This document shows positions 36,304 to 49,038 of a stretch of DNA of 64,000 nucleotides, piece by piece. A program made the position numbers and the translations under genes. A model generated the notes under the pieces. That model was not told the DNA's origin, ran no database searches, and saw only the letters and a list, made by a program, of their open reading frames with translations. The DNA is from Marisa cornuarietis. Its lineage: Eukaryota; Mollusca; Gastropoda; Architaenioglossa; Ampullariidae. How positions within the stretch are numbered: position 1 is the first letter of the stretch; the number at the start of each line of letters is the position of its first letter. Where the stretch lies: the NCBI GenBank assembly GCA_004794655.1, contig SMMW01000046.1:5753501-5817500 (forward strand), written 5' to 3'.

Positions 36304-37931
36304 AGAATCACAAAAATATATTCCGGTGGTATTTTATGACAAAGAGGCATGAAAGATTTTATATTAATATTTTCCTCTTATTCACACCTGGATTTATCGA
36401 AAAAACAGGAAGTGATGAAACGAACGTATTTCTAAAAATAGCGCCGCCTGCACTAGCTGAAGTCGAAGAGAAAAGCTGCAATCCTCGATAAAAGAAAACA
36501 TTGTGCTGTTGCTGAATGTTCTCTTCGACACTCAGATAAAGTTAGTTTGTACTCATGAAGAAAATCCTAAAGATAATGCCAGCAAACGCCAGTGGATTCA
36601 CTTTGTTCAAACGTGCGTGCAAACTTCATCGCACTCAAGAATTTGCTTTAAAATATTTTAAAATCGATTGTTATCCAGTCACTTATACAGTACAAGCAAG
36701 TCTTGGACTTTCGGTAAAATGAAGAAATCTTATTCCTACAGCAGTGCTTACTATACAACAGCACGAGATGTTAAAACCAACTACGACTGCTGGTAGATCA
36801 AGCACCAGATATACAACATCGACAGTTTCTATACCGTCTGGTCTACAAGTAACATCATGTGACAGTCACAAACACATCATCATCAGTCGTATCTTTATCC
36901 AGCATAATGCTAAAAACAACTGACAGTGTGAGGGCACCATTGATGTGCGTGATCAAAACAGCTAAAAAAAGTAAGAAAAAGAATTGAGGGTGATAAACAT
37001 ATTATAAGGAGCTTAAACGGAACACGTGCGTGTATCAGTAAGTAAACAGAAAATTTTGCATGCAGCTAAATGAGGAAGAAATAGGTTTTTACATCGATAA
37101 ACATGTTTCAAACTATCATTATATTTTTAATTGTAAAAAAATTCCTTATCAGCAGTCAGTTGTAAATATAAAATCAAAATACAATGCTTGAAACCATCAA
37201 ATTAAAAAGATTACAAGAGTTTCTCTTAGACAAACACTTTTGAAACGTTTTTACATTGTATTAAAACAATAATACACATGAGAAAATAAACTCAAATGCG
37301 CCCACTTAGTAACAGAGAATCAATAATAATACAACGTAGGCTGCAATGATCGTGATTGTTGCCCATTAAATTTTGACCTGATTGACTTACCAGTCTGTTG
37401 AATGAATTCAGTTTGGACCATTTAATTATTTTTAACTTCATTCGAAGCTTCTAAATAAAGTTCCAATCTGCAGGGCTGTATTCCAAATTCAGCTGTTTTG
37501 TTGTTTTGGCCAAAAAAAAAAACTTTTTGAACACGACAACCTGACTGATGTTTCTTTGTTTGACTTGAAGACATGCACACTCACTGTTACTACTACTGCT
37601 GGCACGTAAGAGAATCTTCAGTACAGGAGAGTATCAGGTGAGAATGCCGATGTTTGAAGGCTTATATCTTTAAAATCAAGCATAATTATGTACTCATATT
37701 TCGAGAAATATTATTTCAAAACGAACACGACCTGATATTAAAGAAATAATGTTACGCTCGGTTTGTCCTTTAAGCTCTTCATCATCGAGAGCGTGTTGAA
37801 TTAATCTCACGGTCAGTCGCTAGAGCTGTTCCTATGAACATACTCGACAGGTAAATGTTCCAGTTTTACTTTGGCCAGTTCGATACGGTTGCATGTTTTT
37901 TTTCAAAAACGGAAAAGATAGCTTTCTAGAT

Positions 37932-37932
37932 T

Positions 37933-37980
<48 letters not shown>
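37932..37980. repeat. (TCG)n trinucleotide repeat
   Basis: About sixteen perfect GTC/TCG units, rich in CpG and unusual against the AT-rich background. Confidence 0.95.
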
Positions 37981-37981
<1 letters not shown>

Positions 37982-38149
37982 AAGTATGGTAGTTTCGGTT
38001 TTCCATTATGGATAGCCTCCCTGTTACCGGCTGCTTCTAATTGAGAGGAGGCGCTACCATTGTGTAGCTGAGTTAATCTGAACTCATGGTCTCTCTGCTT
38101 TTCAGCCTTTTCTATTTCAGCTGCCTGGTTCTCCGTCTCTCTACGTACT

Positions 38150-38150
<1 letters not shown>

Positions 38151-38187
<37 letters not shown>
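38151..38187. repeat. (CT)n microsatellite
   Basis: About eighteen CT units. Confidence 0.95.
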
Positions 38188-38189
<2 letters not shown>

Positions 38190-38620
38190 GGGTCTGTCAG
38201 AGCTAAACTAGCAGCCTCAAGTTTTTACTCAGCAAAAGTTCTGACATTGTGACGGCCCTAACCCTGGTAGCTATACAAAATAAACGGTTGCAATTCTGCA
38301 GATTTGTTTTCGTTTTGCCAGCAAACCAAGTGTCTATATATCTTTACAACAATGTATATACTAGGAAATGACGAACATTAAATGTAAAGACGCTGAAAAT
38401 GAGATTTGCATAGAACAGAACAAAAATATGATGCGGTTAAGCCAATGTGCACAGTTCACATAGTGTTTCTCGAGTTGAAACGAATGTTCCTTCATCACGA
38501 AGGTCCTTTGTTCCTGAGGAAAGACAGTTAAATGTTCACGTCCCTTACCTTTTACCGCAAGGCGTTGAACATACACCTCATGAATTTGATTGAGAGCAGG
38601 CTCACCATTTGTCATGGAGG

Positions 38621-38662
38621 GATCTCTATTAGTCTGGCATCCAGCATAATGATTGAACAAGA
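38621..38662 (+). repeat. Repeat pair, right copy
   Basis: Partner of 35473-35514 in direct orientation, 3.1 kb apart. Confidence 0.4.
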
Positions 38663-41353
38663 GCAATTTTTTTAAAGTGCATCTTTACTGATCCCTTGCT
38701 GTCACGGTCAGGGTATGCAATGGATTAGAGGAGGTCATGTCAGTACACTTACCTGGACAGGTGAAGGCTCGCACCATTTCCTGGGCCTCACGGGGCAGGA
38801 TAATTTGTGTTGCGAGAGCACTCGGATGCTGGGAAAACTGTTAGTACCTAGGTAAGACACTGGACAGCAATCAGGCTTGGATCCAGTTAGAAGGGTGTTC
38901 GAGAACAGGGCAACGGAGGGCCGGGGGTAACGACGTGGTGATGTCATAGACAACGGGGGAGGGGGGAGGTACTGAGGAGATACAGGGTCGGTATCTTGGG
39001 ACAGTCGGGTCAACTTGCTGCGAGGGGTTTTGTCGGCAGAGCACCGACTAACATCTGAACCAGGGGTAGAGCCTTTAAACCGGTCGAGAGACTTCACTGT
39101 TCTGCAGAATACCCGGCAAAGTAAGAACGTTTCCATTTTTAATGATTAAAAAAAATGGATGGAAAAGTCTATCTTAACAACTGAACGGCCTAGACTGATG
39201 CCTAGACAGGTGGTCTGGGTTATTGTTGTTTTGCTATTATGAACAATTTATATCTTGATGACTTTAGGTGAATAGCATTTGACTGTTGGTCGAAGATATT
39301 TTGTGAATTGTGTTGTTAGATGTTTATTGCTTTGTGATAATTTCTCCAGGTTAAGCGTGCACAGAGCTCTAGCAAAAGTAACGGGAGTTGTAACCAATCG
39401 TTACCAAACCAAACCGTCCTACTGTTTGCTAGTCCGTCTGTCCAAGCAAAGAAATAGCCTTATAAACATCTAGCCCTATAAGCACCTATCCCTGTTAAAG
39501 CCGAACCGTGTGTGTGTAACGAGACTGATTCACTCTGTGACGACCACCAACAGACTTTTTGCATCATTTCATTTCTACTTAATGTTACTGTTTTGTATTG
39601 TTTTGTATAATCACTCATTGTGTTTATTGCTGCTTATCTCCCTTTTCTTGTCGCACTGATTTAGTATTTTATCTGAAAAACAGGGTTTCTTGACTGAGCA
39701 ATGTTTGCCTGCGATATCATTGGTTATTTTAGTCGCAGCTGAGTTAAATTTTGTAAACCAATGTCTCAATGTTTAGAGACGGTTCTCAGATGACAAGTAG
39801 TTAGTGGTTCTGTTGTTTTTCGGGACTCTTTATGGACTCAGGATTTACACTTGTAAGTTTAAGCTTGTAAATCATCATAGAAGCAAGTAGAATTAAATTG
39901 GCTCCACTTCCAGTCAGTATGGGAGACATTTTTGTCGTGTGATTGTATGAAATTCATAAAAAACTTCTCAGCATTGTAGTCGATCTGACTGTGGTGTCTT
40001 CCACAGGGTCTGTGCAATGTTCTTCGTCTGAGTAGTGGCCAAAAGTGCTGAATGTGTCAGTCATTTCAACAGTGCACCTTGGTGAGCTATTGACATAGCC
40101 AGCAAAACCACCTGTACCCCTTGTAACTTTTGAATTACCTCGCAGAACTAAGTAGGCGCTTGAGTGAAGATTACCACTTTCGATCTATTAAGTTTGGAAA
40201 TAATACATTTTAGCAAAGCTTAACCTGTCTATCGCTTTAGAGTGCCTATGATACTTGTTTATTTCTTGTGTCTTTGGCCATTTGACATTATCTGAAGGAA
40301 GGAAGCAATAAACAAACGATTCAGTTGATATACTTTTAGACTACGTTGCGCATGAATATTAGCACCATCCACGAATCAAACAGTACATATACATTATAAA
40401 GAGAAGAACTGACTTGGTAAAAACAAGGTAAAAAGAGAATTTCTTTAAAGCTAGCTTATGGATTTTGTATATTTCTTTAAAAAGTATCCTGTACACTTTT
40501 TTAATCACATTCTTTTATGTCCAGAAGATACATAATGCATTTAATGTAAAAGCGAAATGGGGTGGAGATGCTTTGAAAGCAAATTTGTTTTTAACCGTGT
40601 GATAACCGTATAATAAAGCTGTAAATGTTCAAAGACTGAGAATTCCTTGGCTGCTTCCTGAAAAGACCTACTACCTCATTATTTTGTACAACGTATGCTC
40701 TATGCACTATGTCGCCTGTACCTTTACCCTATAATAATAAAAATTAACAATGACAGTTATTTCGCTGATGTATTGTCTTTCTCTAATATGTATATCTAAA
40801 TAATAAACCAATGCCTCAGGTTTATATTTGGTGTCAGCAAACTTTCACGTGTGTCTTAATACTTTCTGTGAATACACAAAAAACTAATTCCCACCAGACA
40901 CTAATGTGTGAAACTAATTTAAAGATAATTATCTGATTTCGAAAACCTTTGAAATCAAGATGGGAATCGTTTCAGGGACGTGTCTGACCAGATGTTGAAC
41001 AGATGTTTGGTGGATAAAAAAAATAAACTTAGAGGATGGACTGATTGAGCTTCTCAGACGATTACTCCTGCGACAAATATTAGAACCACATGCAACGGGA
41101 CTTCACTGTAAAGTTAAAAGTAATAGTTAGTTAACATTATCAAGTTTAGCAATCTCAAAGCCTCGAAAACGCTAGTAGTAATACATTCAGAAATCATAAA
41201 CAATCGCACAGTCTATGTACTTTTAATACAACTTTAAAGCATCTTTCCCGGCGTATTTTAGCCACTTAGCCACTTCGTCAATAGTAAAAATATATTATGG
41301 AAATACAGAGCAAACCGTTCCCAACAGTTATCCATTAACATCGCATGCCTAAA

Positions 41354-41354
<1 letters not shown>

Positions 41355-41414
<60 letters not shown>
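41355..41414. repeat. (TG)n microsatellite
   Basis: About thirty TG units followed by a GA-rich stretch. Confidence 0.95.
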
Positions 41415-41419
<5 letters not shown>

Positions 41420-42218
41420 GAGACAGAGACATAGAGACAGAGATTTTCTCTAACCTCGATGTCTCTACCTCCTACCTCCACATCATCAGAATCCACGAAA
41501 AAGGTAATGTATTTCTCACCCATCCATTTTCTATTGAAGTCTGATTTTAAGACATACCAGTGCTAATCGAATATTTCTTCCTGTGAACTACGCCTTGAGC
41601 AAACACAGAGCCACCAAGATTATTCCCGTACATATCCCGAAAATGAGCATTTTATAATAATAATTTGGCGCTACGGGCACTTCTACAAACACCGCAACAA
41701 TTCTCCTTATCTTTATTTTTTTCATTAATTTTATATATTTTAGAAACGTAAATAATCATATCATCCATTTACTATTTACTTTCAAAATTCGCATACTTGT
41801 GCATGGAAATATCGTTCGTGCTAACATATTATATTTTCTGAATTCACGACAATCGTCCAGATTTGTTTACGCTTTTTACTACAATTTTTAGTATTTACTG
41901 TAGATTCTTGTTTTTACTTTTTGTTCTTTTAATGAGTTTTATTTGTTCCCATCTCACGAATACTGGGAATGTTTATAATGATTTTTATGTCAATACTACT
42001 TTATTAAATTCTCAACTAAATTTCATGTCGTCACATCCACACTTGCTCACTCACTTCAGTTATTCCTGGCATGTGGGAGAGAACCTCACCGCCCTCACCT
42101 GCGCTGCCACCCCTCAGGTCTCAGGACGATCAACGATGTGAACAGCACGAAGAAAAACACACTTAAGAGAAAAGACAAATAAAGTGCGTGAAACTCTTTG
42201 TTTCGCCAAGCCCCGTGA

Positions 42219-42228
42219 CTTATATAAC
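42219..42228 (+). promoter_or_regulatory. TATA box of receptor 5
   Basis: CTTATATAAC lies 47-56 bp before the first ATG, giving a leader of only about 25 nt if it is used. Confidence 0.45.
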
Positions 42229-42274
42229 GCCCCTCGTTCGTTTGTGAATCGGTTTTGTCTTCTCGTGTCCTCCG

Positions 42275-44243
42275 ATGGTCCCTAAAATGTGCTGCAGCGA
42301 CACCGACTCTACATCTGTTGCAAACATTTCTGGCAGTCTTCAAAGCCGCACACTGAGCAACTGTCCTGATAATACAATGACTCTACAAACTTTTAATGCT
42401 GTTGATAGATCGGTGTCCTGCGGCCTGGTGCCATCTTTTTTCTTGATCGGAGCCCCGGCCAACATCCTCAGCATGATCATCTTCTATCGCCAGGGACTTC
42501 GGGATCGGATGAACCTCTGTCTCTTCTGCCTCGCCTTCACTGATCTCATTTATGTCACAAGCTTCTTTATCAGTTCTTCTTTTTGCTTAATCGGAATCTT
42601 TCTACCAGGAAAAGAGCAGTTTTGGAGATGGATTTTAGTAGTTAATACTTTAAATTTAGTGTATGGTTTTGCTTACTCGTCCAGCAGTCTGACGATGATA
42701 ATTTCCGTAGAGCGGTGCGTGTGTGTCATGTTTCCCATGAAGGCGGCGACACTCATCAGTACCAAGACGATGGCCATCATTCTTTTATTAACATTGTCGT
42801 TCATTCACTTTTTGTGCGGTGTGTATGTAATAAAAGAGAAAATTGTGATGGTGAAAGATGACATTACTGGGGAATATCTTTCCGTTCCAGTCCATACAGA
42901 TCTGTACCTTAATTTCAGCGTATTCAGAATCATCGAAAATATCGTTTTATCTTGCATTTCCGTCTCCAATTTTATCTTCGTACTTGTAGCCACGCTCATC
43001 ACTGTTCTAAGGCTTCACACTGCACAGACATGGAGAAAAGCCACAAGGTAAGTCAAGTCTGCACTTTTTTTGACATTGCAGTTAACTTTAATTGTTTTAT
43101 TCGAGTATAGTTTGTCGGTCTTTCCTTGTAAACAGTTGTTTTAGTTAACGGCTCTTTAACCAAAGATAAACGATAACGAAATGAAGCCTATGCTACAGAC
43201 TTCACACGCCAAAAGCAAATATTTTGTAGACGAAAACAAATGGAGACAATAGCAAAAGGCATCAAAAAAGAAGACTTCACACGCCAAAAGCAAATATTTT
43301 GTAGACGAAAACAAATGGAGACAATAGCAAAAGGCATCAAAGAAGAATCCTCATTAAAGTGGAAAGAGTATTGATGGCCAAGGCCAGAAAAGCAAGTACC
43401 CGTTAGGCGCTATGTGTGTCCCTTGGTTCATCCAGCTTTTGCATAGTTGGATAATGAAAAGGCAAGATTGTTAGATGCTTGGCGTATCTATTTATCTATC
43501 TAACCTAAAGAACTTGTAGATAAGTATTATCTACGACACCTCCATCCCGAGCGACTGAAAGGGTGACAGGGTTACCATGAGCTGTGCTAGTTTTTGTGAG
43601 TCGAGACGTGTTGTTTGAGGTCTTCCTGTCTTTCTGCTGGACCAGCCTTCTGTCTGCTGGAAAGATGTTCATATTTATACTCGTAAATATCTAGTAACTA
43701 ACAATATTTTACCTCGCAAACACAGAACTATATACGTCCTATAACTGGAAGTATTTACAAGAAGGGGATGATTTTATGGAAATCCTGTCACATAAAATCA
43801 GTTCATTGTTTTGCCTCATGACTATCTTGATTACTTAATATTTTTCATTAAATTAAAATAACGTAAACGTTCATAACAAACCAATTTTATTCTGTCTTCA
43901 CAATGGCAGCTCACACATGAAAGGTCAGGGGATGCTGATGAGGATGCTGGTGGCCATGTCCTGCGTTTACATCCTCTGCGCAGCTCCAGACTTTTTTTTG
44001 GCCTTGGCACGATTAACCATCTCAGAATTCCGCGCGGATGGGGATTACTGCCTCATCTTCTTCACCTTACATATGTTCAGACATGTAGTATATATGCTTC
44101 AGTCCTCAATTAATTTTTTCGTTTACCTTATTATGTCATCACGATTTCGTCAGGAGCTCACAATATTTTGTTTGTGTACCAAGCCTGCGCTGTCTTCCAA
44201 AGCGAGCATCAAATCCAGTAACACGACAACAAAGTGTTTATGA
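42275..44243 (+). CDS. Receptor 5: divergent class A GPCR, candidate chemosensory receptor
   Basis: Exons 42275-43047 and 43910-44243 (donor AG|GTAAGT, acceptor ATGGCAG, phase 2) give 368 aa from the first ATG, or 364 aa from Met5 (42287), which aligns with the M-C-C start of its paralogues. One NIS sequon and N-C-P-D lie in the N-terminus. TM2 has LAFTD. TM3 ends S-V-E-R-C, where the others have A-V-E-R. TM6 reads C-A-A-P-D and TM7 N-F-F-V-Y. The conserved T-V-P-E-F after TM6 reads T-I-S-E-F. The intron (862 bp) carries a perfect-looking 75-bp tandem duplication. AATAAA lies only 54 bp past the stop. Confidence 0.9.
43198..43347 (+). repeat. 75-bp tandem duplication in receptor 5 intron
   Basis: Two adjacent units starting GACTTCACACGCC at 43198 and 43273 appear identical except near the junction (CAAAAAAGAA versus CAAAGAAGAA), indicating recent duplication. 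Confidence 0.9.
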
Positions 44244-44296
44244 TACAATCAGATGGGAACCAAATTTCCTGCTGTCTAGTTTGATCTGCTCAGTTT

Positions 44297-44302
44297 AATA
44301 AA
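44297..44302 (+). terminator. Poly(A) signal of receptor 5
   Basis: AATAAA lies 54 bp after the stop codon, the closest signal in the array. Confidence 0.5.
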
Positions 44303-46789
44303 TCATCTATATTTAATGTTATTGAAAAATGACAATTTAATCTTGATTTTTATATTTAATCTAACTCATGTGCATTTTGAGGATAGTTATCATCATTTTC
44401 ATCACCACGATAATAGAACATTCGCGTCGCTCACATCATTGCAAACTGGACCAATGATGACTTTCACTTCGATGACGGAGTCTTTCGGTAAAGTAAACAT
44501 TTTTTATCTTAAGACCCGCAGGTCGGGATTTGACTGTTTTTATGGCTTTCCCATCCCTGTACTATGCAATGCTAATATCAACCTGAAAGGGTTCTCAGCG
44601 CCATAGTGAACCCATGTTTTAGGCAATTTTGAACATTTAAAAAATCCAAAAGCCTCAATCTCTAAAAAAAAAATGTAACAATACTTTAAACTTGAATTTA
44701 AGATAAACGAAGCCGTTGTTATTTTTCTTCACTTGTAACTAAAGCTCATACAAACATTTAACAATGTTCTTCTTACGATAAGCCGATCTTCATAAAAACT
44801 GTCGATGATACGACAGAAAGAATACTTTGCTTTCACACCAGTATTTTGCCAATTTTTTTCATGGCATATCTATTTCTTCCGTGTTCATCTGGTTTAGAAT
44901 TTCCTCTTCAAAAGAATCTTGAAGAAATACAGAGGCGTGAACGTTTTAACAGTTGTAGATTTAATGGCCTTTGTAGTGTTAATGTAACGAAGACAAATAG
45001 TTCTAGTGGAGCATGACACAACCTTTGCAAGTGGACGACTTTTGCCAGGATTTTGTGTCAGCTATTTGACTTAGGGATTTTTTTTTCGTAGCCTTTTTCT
45101 CCCTTTATACACAAGGTAGAACGGATATTTCCCTTTGGTTTGCTTTTTCGACGGTTTCTCTCTATCCAACTCAGTCGAGCCGTTACCCCCGCTTTTTTTT
45201 TGGCCTGTTGTAGAAAAAAATCAACAACAACGAAATGCAAGGGAAACAAAATCCAATGATACATAGATAAAATATACCCACTATTAGTTAGACGATGACT
45301 TAAAGGACCGTTCCACTTAAAAGAGAAACATAAGGTAGATTAACATAGTGCAGGACGATACAAGCAAACGCCCCTGACCTTGTTTCTGTTAAAGAAAGAT
45401 TGATGGTGGACAATACGGGTTGCTGTCATAATTATTGTTTTCGAGAAAAGTGCTACCTACAACTTGCAACTTGGTGAACACTAAAAAAGTTCATCCACTC
45501 TGTATTATTCTGTGGCTCTCTTTCACATCTTTCTCCTTTTTCTTCCTTCCCAAAGACTGAAGACAGTTCTACTCCTATAATTCTTTTTTTTTCATCCTCT
45601 TAGTAATGAAGTCCAGGAGACATCAAGTGCAATTTCCAATGTAACGTGAATGTATGAGGTATACGTATAAAAGCAGATAATAAAAACAATTCTAAAATGA
45701 CTCATCTGTCTAGTAAACAGAAAAGACGCATATTCTTTAAATTGTTAACTACCTAAAGTATTTAACAGTGATAATAAAGTGAACATCATAGGAATTTTTT
45801 GCAAGCAACTACTTTCAATGATGTAGCCAGGGCTTTCACGCTAATGATCGCTCAATGTTTTGTTCTAGAAAGATTTTACCTGATCAGTACACTACAGCAA
45901 CCCTACCTCATCACGAACTCACAGCAATAATTACTCGGCAAAACGTTTTTTAAATGATTTAACTTATTATTATTCTAAATGCTGGTTGTCAGAAGAGTTG
46001 TTTACTTACAATCGCCTGTAAAACGCTGATCTTGGCCGGTTTAAGGAGTTCTCTATGTTTGTCCAGTGACATCTCTGATACTCTTCAAGTTTAAGTCTTT
46101 AGGCTAAAGTACGTTCATCAAATCGCTAACAAACTTTTTTTTAAGAAAATGCCGTAAAATTTGGAACGGGAGTACAGTGATGAAAATGTGAGAAAATTAA
46201 AAAAAATACTGGCGTAAGGTTGGATGAAGTAACACAATCTCAAATCTTAATGTGACCCTGGTCGTAGAAAAAATAAGCCCGACAATCTCTTTGCATTTAA
46301 AAATAAAAGAATGAAATTATAAAGCTAAATTCCTTTACCAAAGAACTCTTTAAAAAAAACTTATTGAGCCTTCCAAGACTTGGTTTGAAAAGTGTTGATA
46401 GTAAACAAGCGACTCTTTTGAGGTAGTGAAGGTCAAAAAGGCGACAGTATTTTTATTTTAGCTGTTTTTTCTTTCTCGTGTTAAATCGTAGTCTATATAA
46501 AACACAATATGCGTTTGTCCATTGCGATAAAGACCTGTGAGGCTGTGTATGATTAGTTCATACACCTGAATCAAATTACAAGTTTAATTTTATGCTACGT
46601 TCTGCCTTTTTTACTTCTAGTGGACACAAAATCGAAAGAAAGTAAAAGTGCTCCCTCTTTCTTTCTGTAAGTGGTGACTTGTAAAAACTAACACTGTCTA
46701 TCATAGTCGTTGTGTTTTGTCTTTGTTACATGTTGTTCTCATTCCAAATTTACACTTTTCTCTTTCTCTCCTTTGTTTGTGCTTGTAAA
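44303..46789. other. Spacer downstream of receptor 5
   Basis: AT-rich DNA without recognised genes or repeats. Confidence 0.5.
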
Positions 46790-48772
46790 AGTCGGCAAGA
46801 TGGAAATAGCAACCAAAGGAAAAAAGAAATAATTTGCATCTTTTAAAGAAACGATGACCTTCCATATATCAAAAAATATCCGCAAATGTATTAACAATTA
46901 CTGTGTCACTAGAACCAATTTTACACAAACTGTTTAAAGACCATTTTTGAACCGATGGTGAAAAGGGCATTTAATGTCAAGCAATTTCACTTATCTTTTG
47001 TTTACTGCAGATACAGTCGAGCGTTTGCATAATACAAGACACAACAAAGTGGATCCGATGAATCAATTCACCTTCAGAGGATATTTATCCATGCACCTTT
47101 CTAGTCACACTTCAAAGTTATATTTTAAAAAGATACAGTTGATACCCACCTTAAACAAACAAATTTATGGAATCAATTCCATTGATCTTGTGGGAAAGCA
47201 AACTTGTAACAAGATCGACAACACGCTTGCTATGACCTTTCGTTGTTCAGAACTTTATGAAAGAAACTCATCAACAAGGTTTTCCATACTTCATCTCACT
47301 CTTCAGCTTGCCACAATGCTTACCAAAAATATTCTGCAAGTTAATTATCGTTTTTCTGTACATGCCGCGTTTGTAACCCACCCAGGTAGCACCACAGTCT
47401 GATTTTAGTCCCCAAGTTATCAACTTCTTCCTTTTAACAATTAAACTAGCCCACATAAAGTTACCAGAAGTACAGAATTCTTGAAAACAATATCTTGAGG
47501 TTACAATCTGCAGACTAGCGATACCCAAGTGGGAAGGTTTATTCGTTCGACTTTCTATGTTTTAAATTCTCCATCCCTCTGCCATATCTTGCTACTCTTT
47601 TATTGAAAGTAACTACGATCATGATCGGTTTTTGTTTTTTCTCCTCTCAGTGATTTCATTAAACATACATGAACTACAATTGTATTTTAACAGCAGTAAT
47701 ATCGAAAGGATTATATAGTTGATAAAAAGCAGGAATTGCATTTTTTGAAATTCATTACGAAACTTGTACATCTAGTCAAACAGCACGAGTAGAACGTGTA
47801 GGTCAAGGGGCTATACTGGCGATGCAGCATGAATCCACTTCTTCGAGTTGTGTCCCTTTCCCTGATTCCCTGGCAGTATTCATACATTGCAAGCCACCTG
47901 GCTGTGACCTTACGGCAGTGCTACCTGATCTGATTCCTAAAGAGAATATTTGTCTACAAGATTTTTTTTCCTTCTCTCCTTCCTGTTTTCAGCTGACATT
48001 ATAATCTCCGTATTGTACGATTCAATTCAGTTCTCAGCTTTGTCACAAAGTGCTTTTACACGCACACTCAATGTGAGCAGAACAGGACAAAATATACATG
48101 TTATCCACATATATATATATATATAGACACCCGCTATACGCTATATATATATATATATATTTCCAGCTAAAACAAATGCATTCAAACTTAAATATGTCTC
48201 TGCCAATATTACAGTTTTTTGCGTAAGTCTAGTACAGAAAAAATATGTTCTTCACATTCCTTTATCAAAGCCAGTGTCGCTCTCGTCCGTACCCGACATC
48301 TAAAATTGACGATGTGACATCCCGTCCTCCAGTCTGATCGAGGTTGAGCGAAAATCCAAACTCCAAAAGGTCAGGTATACAATACATATAGACATTCTCA
48401 AGTCCATGTCATCACACACGCAACAGTTGCTGCCACCATTTTTGTAGAGTTTTTCCAACAGAGGAAAAAAATATTTCCTTTGTTTTTAATTATCTGCGTA
48501 AAAAGCACAAAAAATCCAGTGCATGTGGGCACTATACATTTGTCAATCACTGAACTAGACCAGTTGTGCGATCATAAAAATAGAGATACAAGCAGCACTG
48601 TGAGTAGTCAGTGGATTAGTTCAACGTTCATGTATATGTTCGATAAGATATTTATCCCAAAGGGCAATTAGTAATCAGCTCTATACAGATGTGGTCAAGA
48701 ACCACACGGCACAACATCATCAACCAACAATGCATTCAAACATTCACACTCACCAGATAAACCTGCACACAG

Positions 48773-49038
48773 TCACACTTCAGACTCACATACAATCACA
48801 CTTCAGACCCACATACAATCACACTTCAGACCCACATACAATCACACTTCAGACCCACATACAATCACACTTCAGACCCACATACAATCACACTTCAGAC
48901 CCACATACAATCACACTTCAGACCCACATACAATCACACTTCAGACCCACATACAATCACACTTCAGACTCACATACAATCACACTTCAGACCCACATAC
49001 AATCACACTTCAGACTCACATACAATCACAGTTCAGAC
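48773..49038 (+). repeat. 23-bp minisatellite, about 11.5 copies
   Basis: The unit contains ACATACAATCACACTTCAGA. Because 23 is not a multiple of three and the unit lacks stops in the reading direction, it makes a 153-codon open frame that is not a gene. The duplicate block at 58.7 kb lacks the array. Confidence 0.9.

Larger units (their letters stand above)
36304..42210. other. Spacer upstream of receptor 5
   Basis: No gene is recognised. It holds (TCG)n (37932-37980), (CT)n (38151-38187), the right copy of the repeat pair (38621-38662) and (TG)n (41355-41414). A minus-strand open frame of 133 codons (39136-38735) lies in a locally GC-richer block but has no known domain. Confidence 0.5.

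Noticed and set aside
38735..39136. 133-codon minus-strand open frame
   Set aside because: No domain, no promoter or splice context; Ser/Pro-rich composition follows local base composition.
48773..49038. CRISPR-like array
   Set aside because: Units are contiguous with no unique spacers, and the context is eukaryotic.
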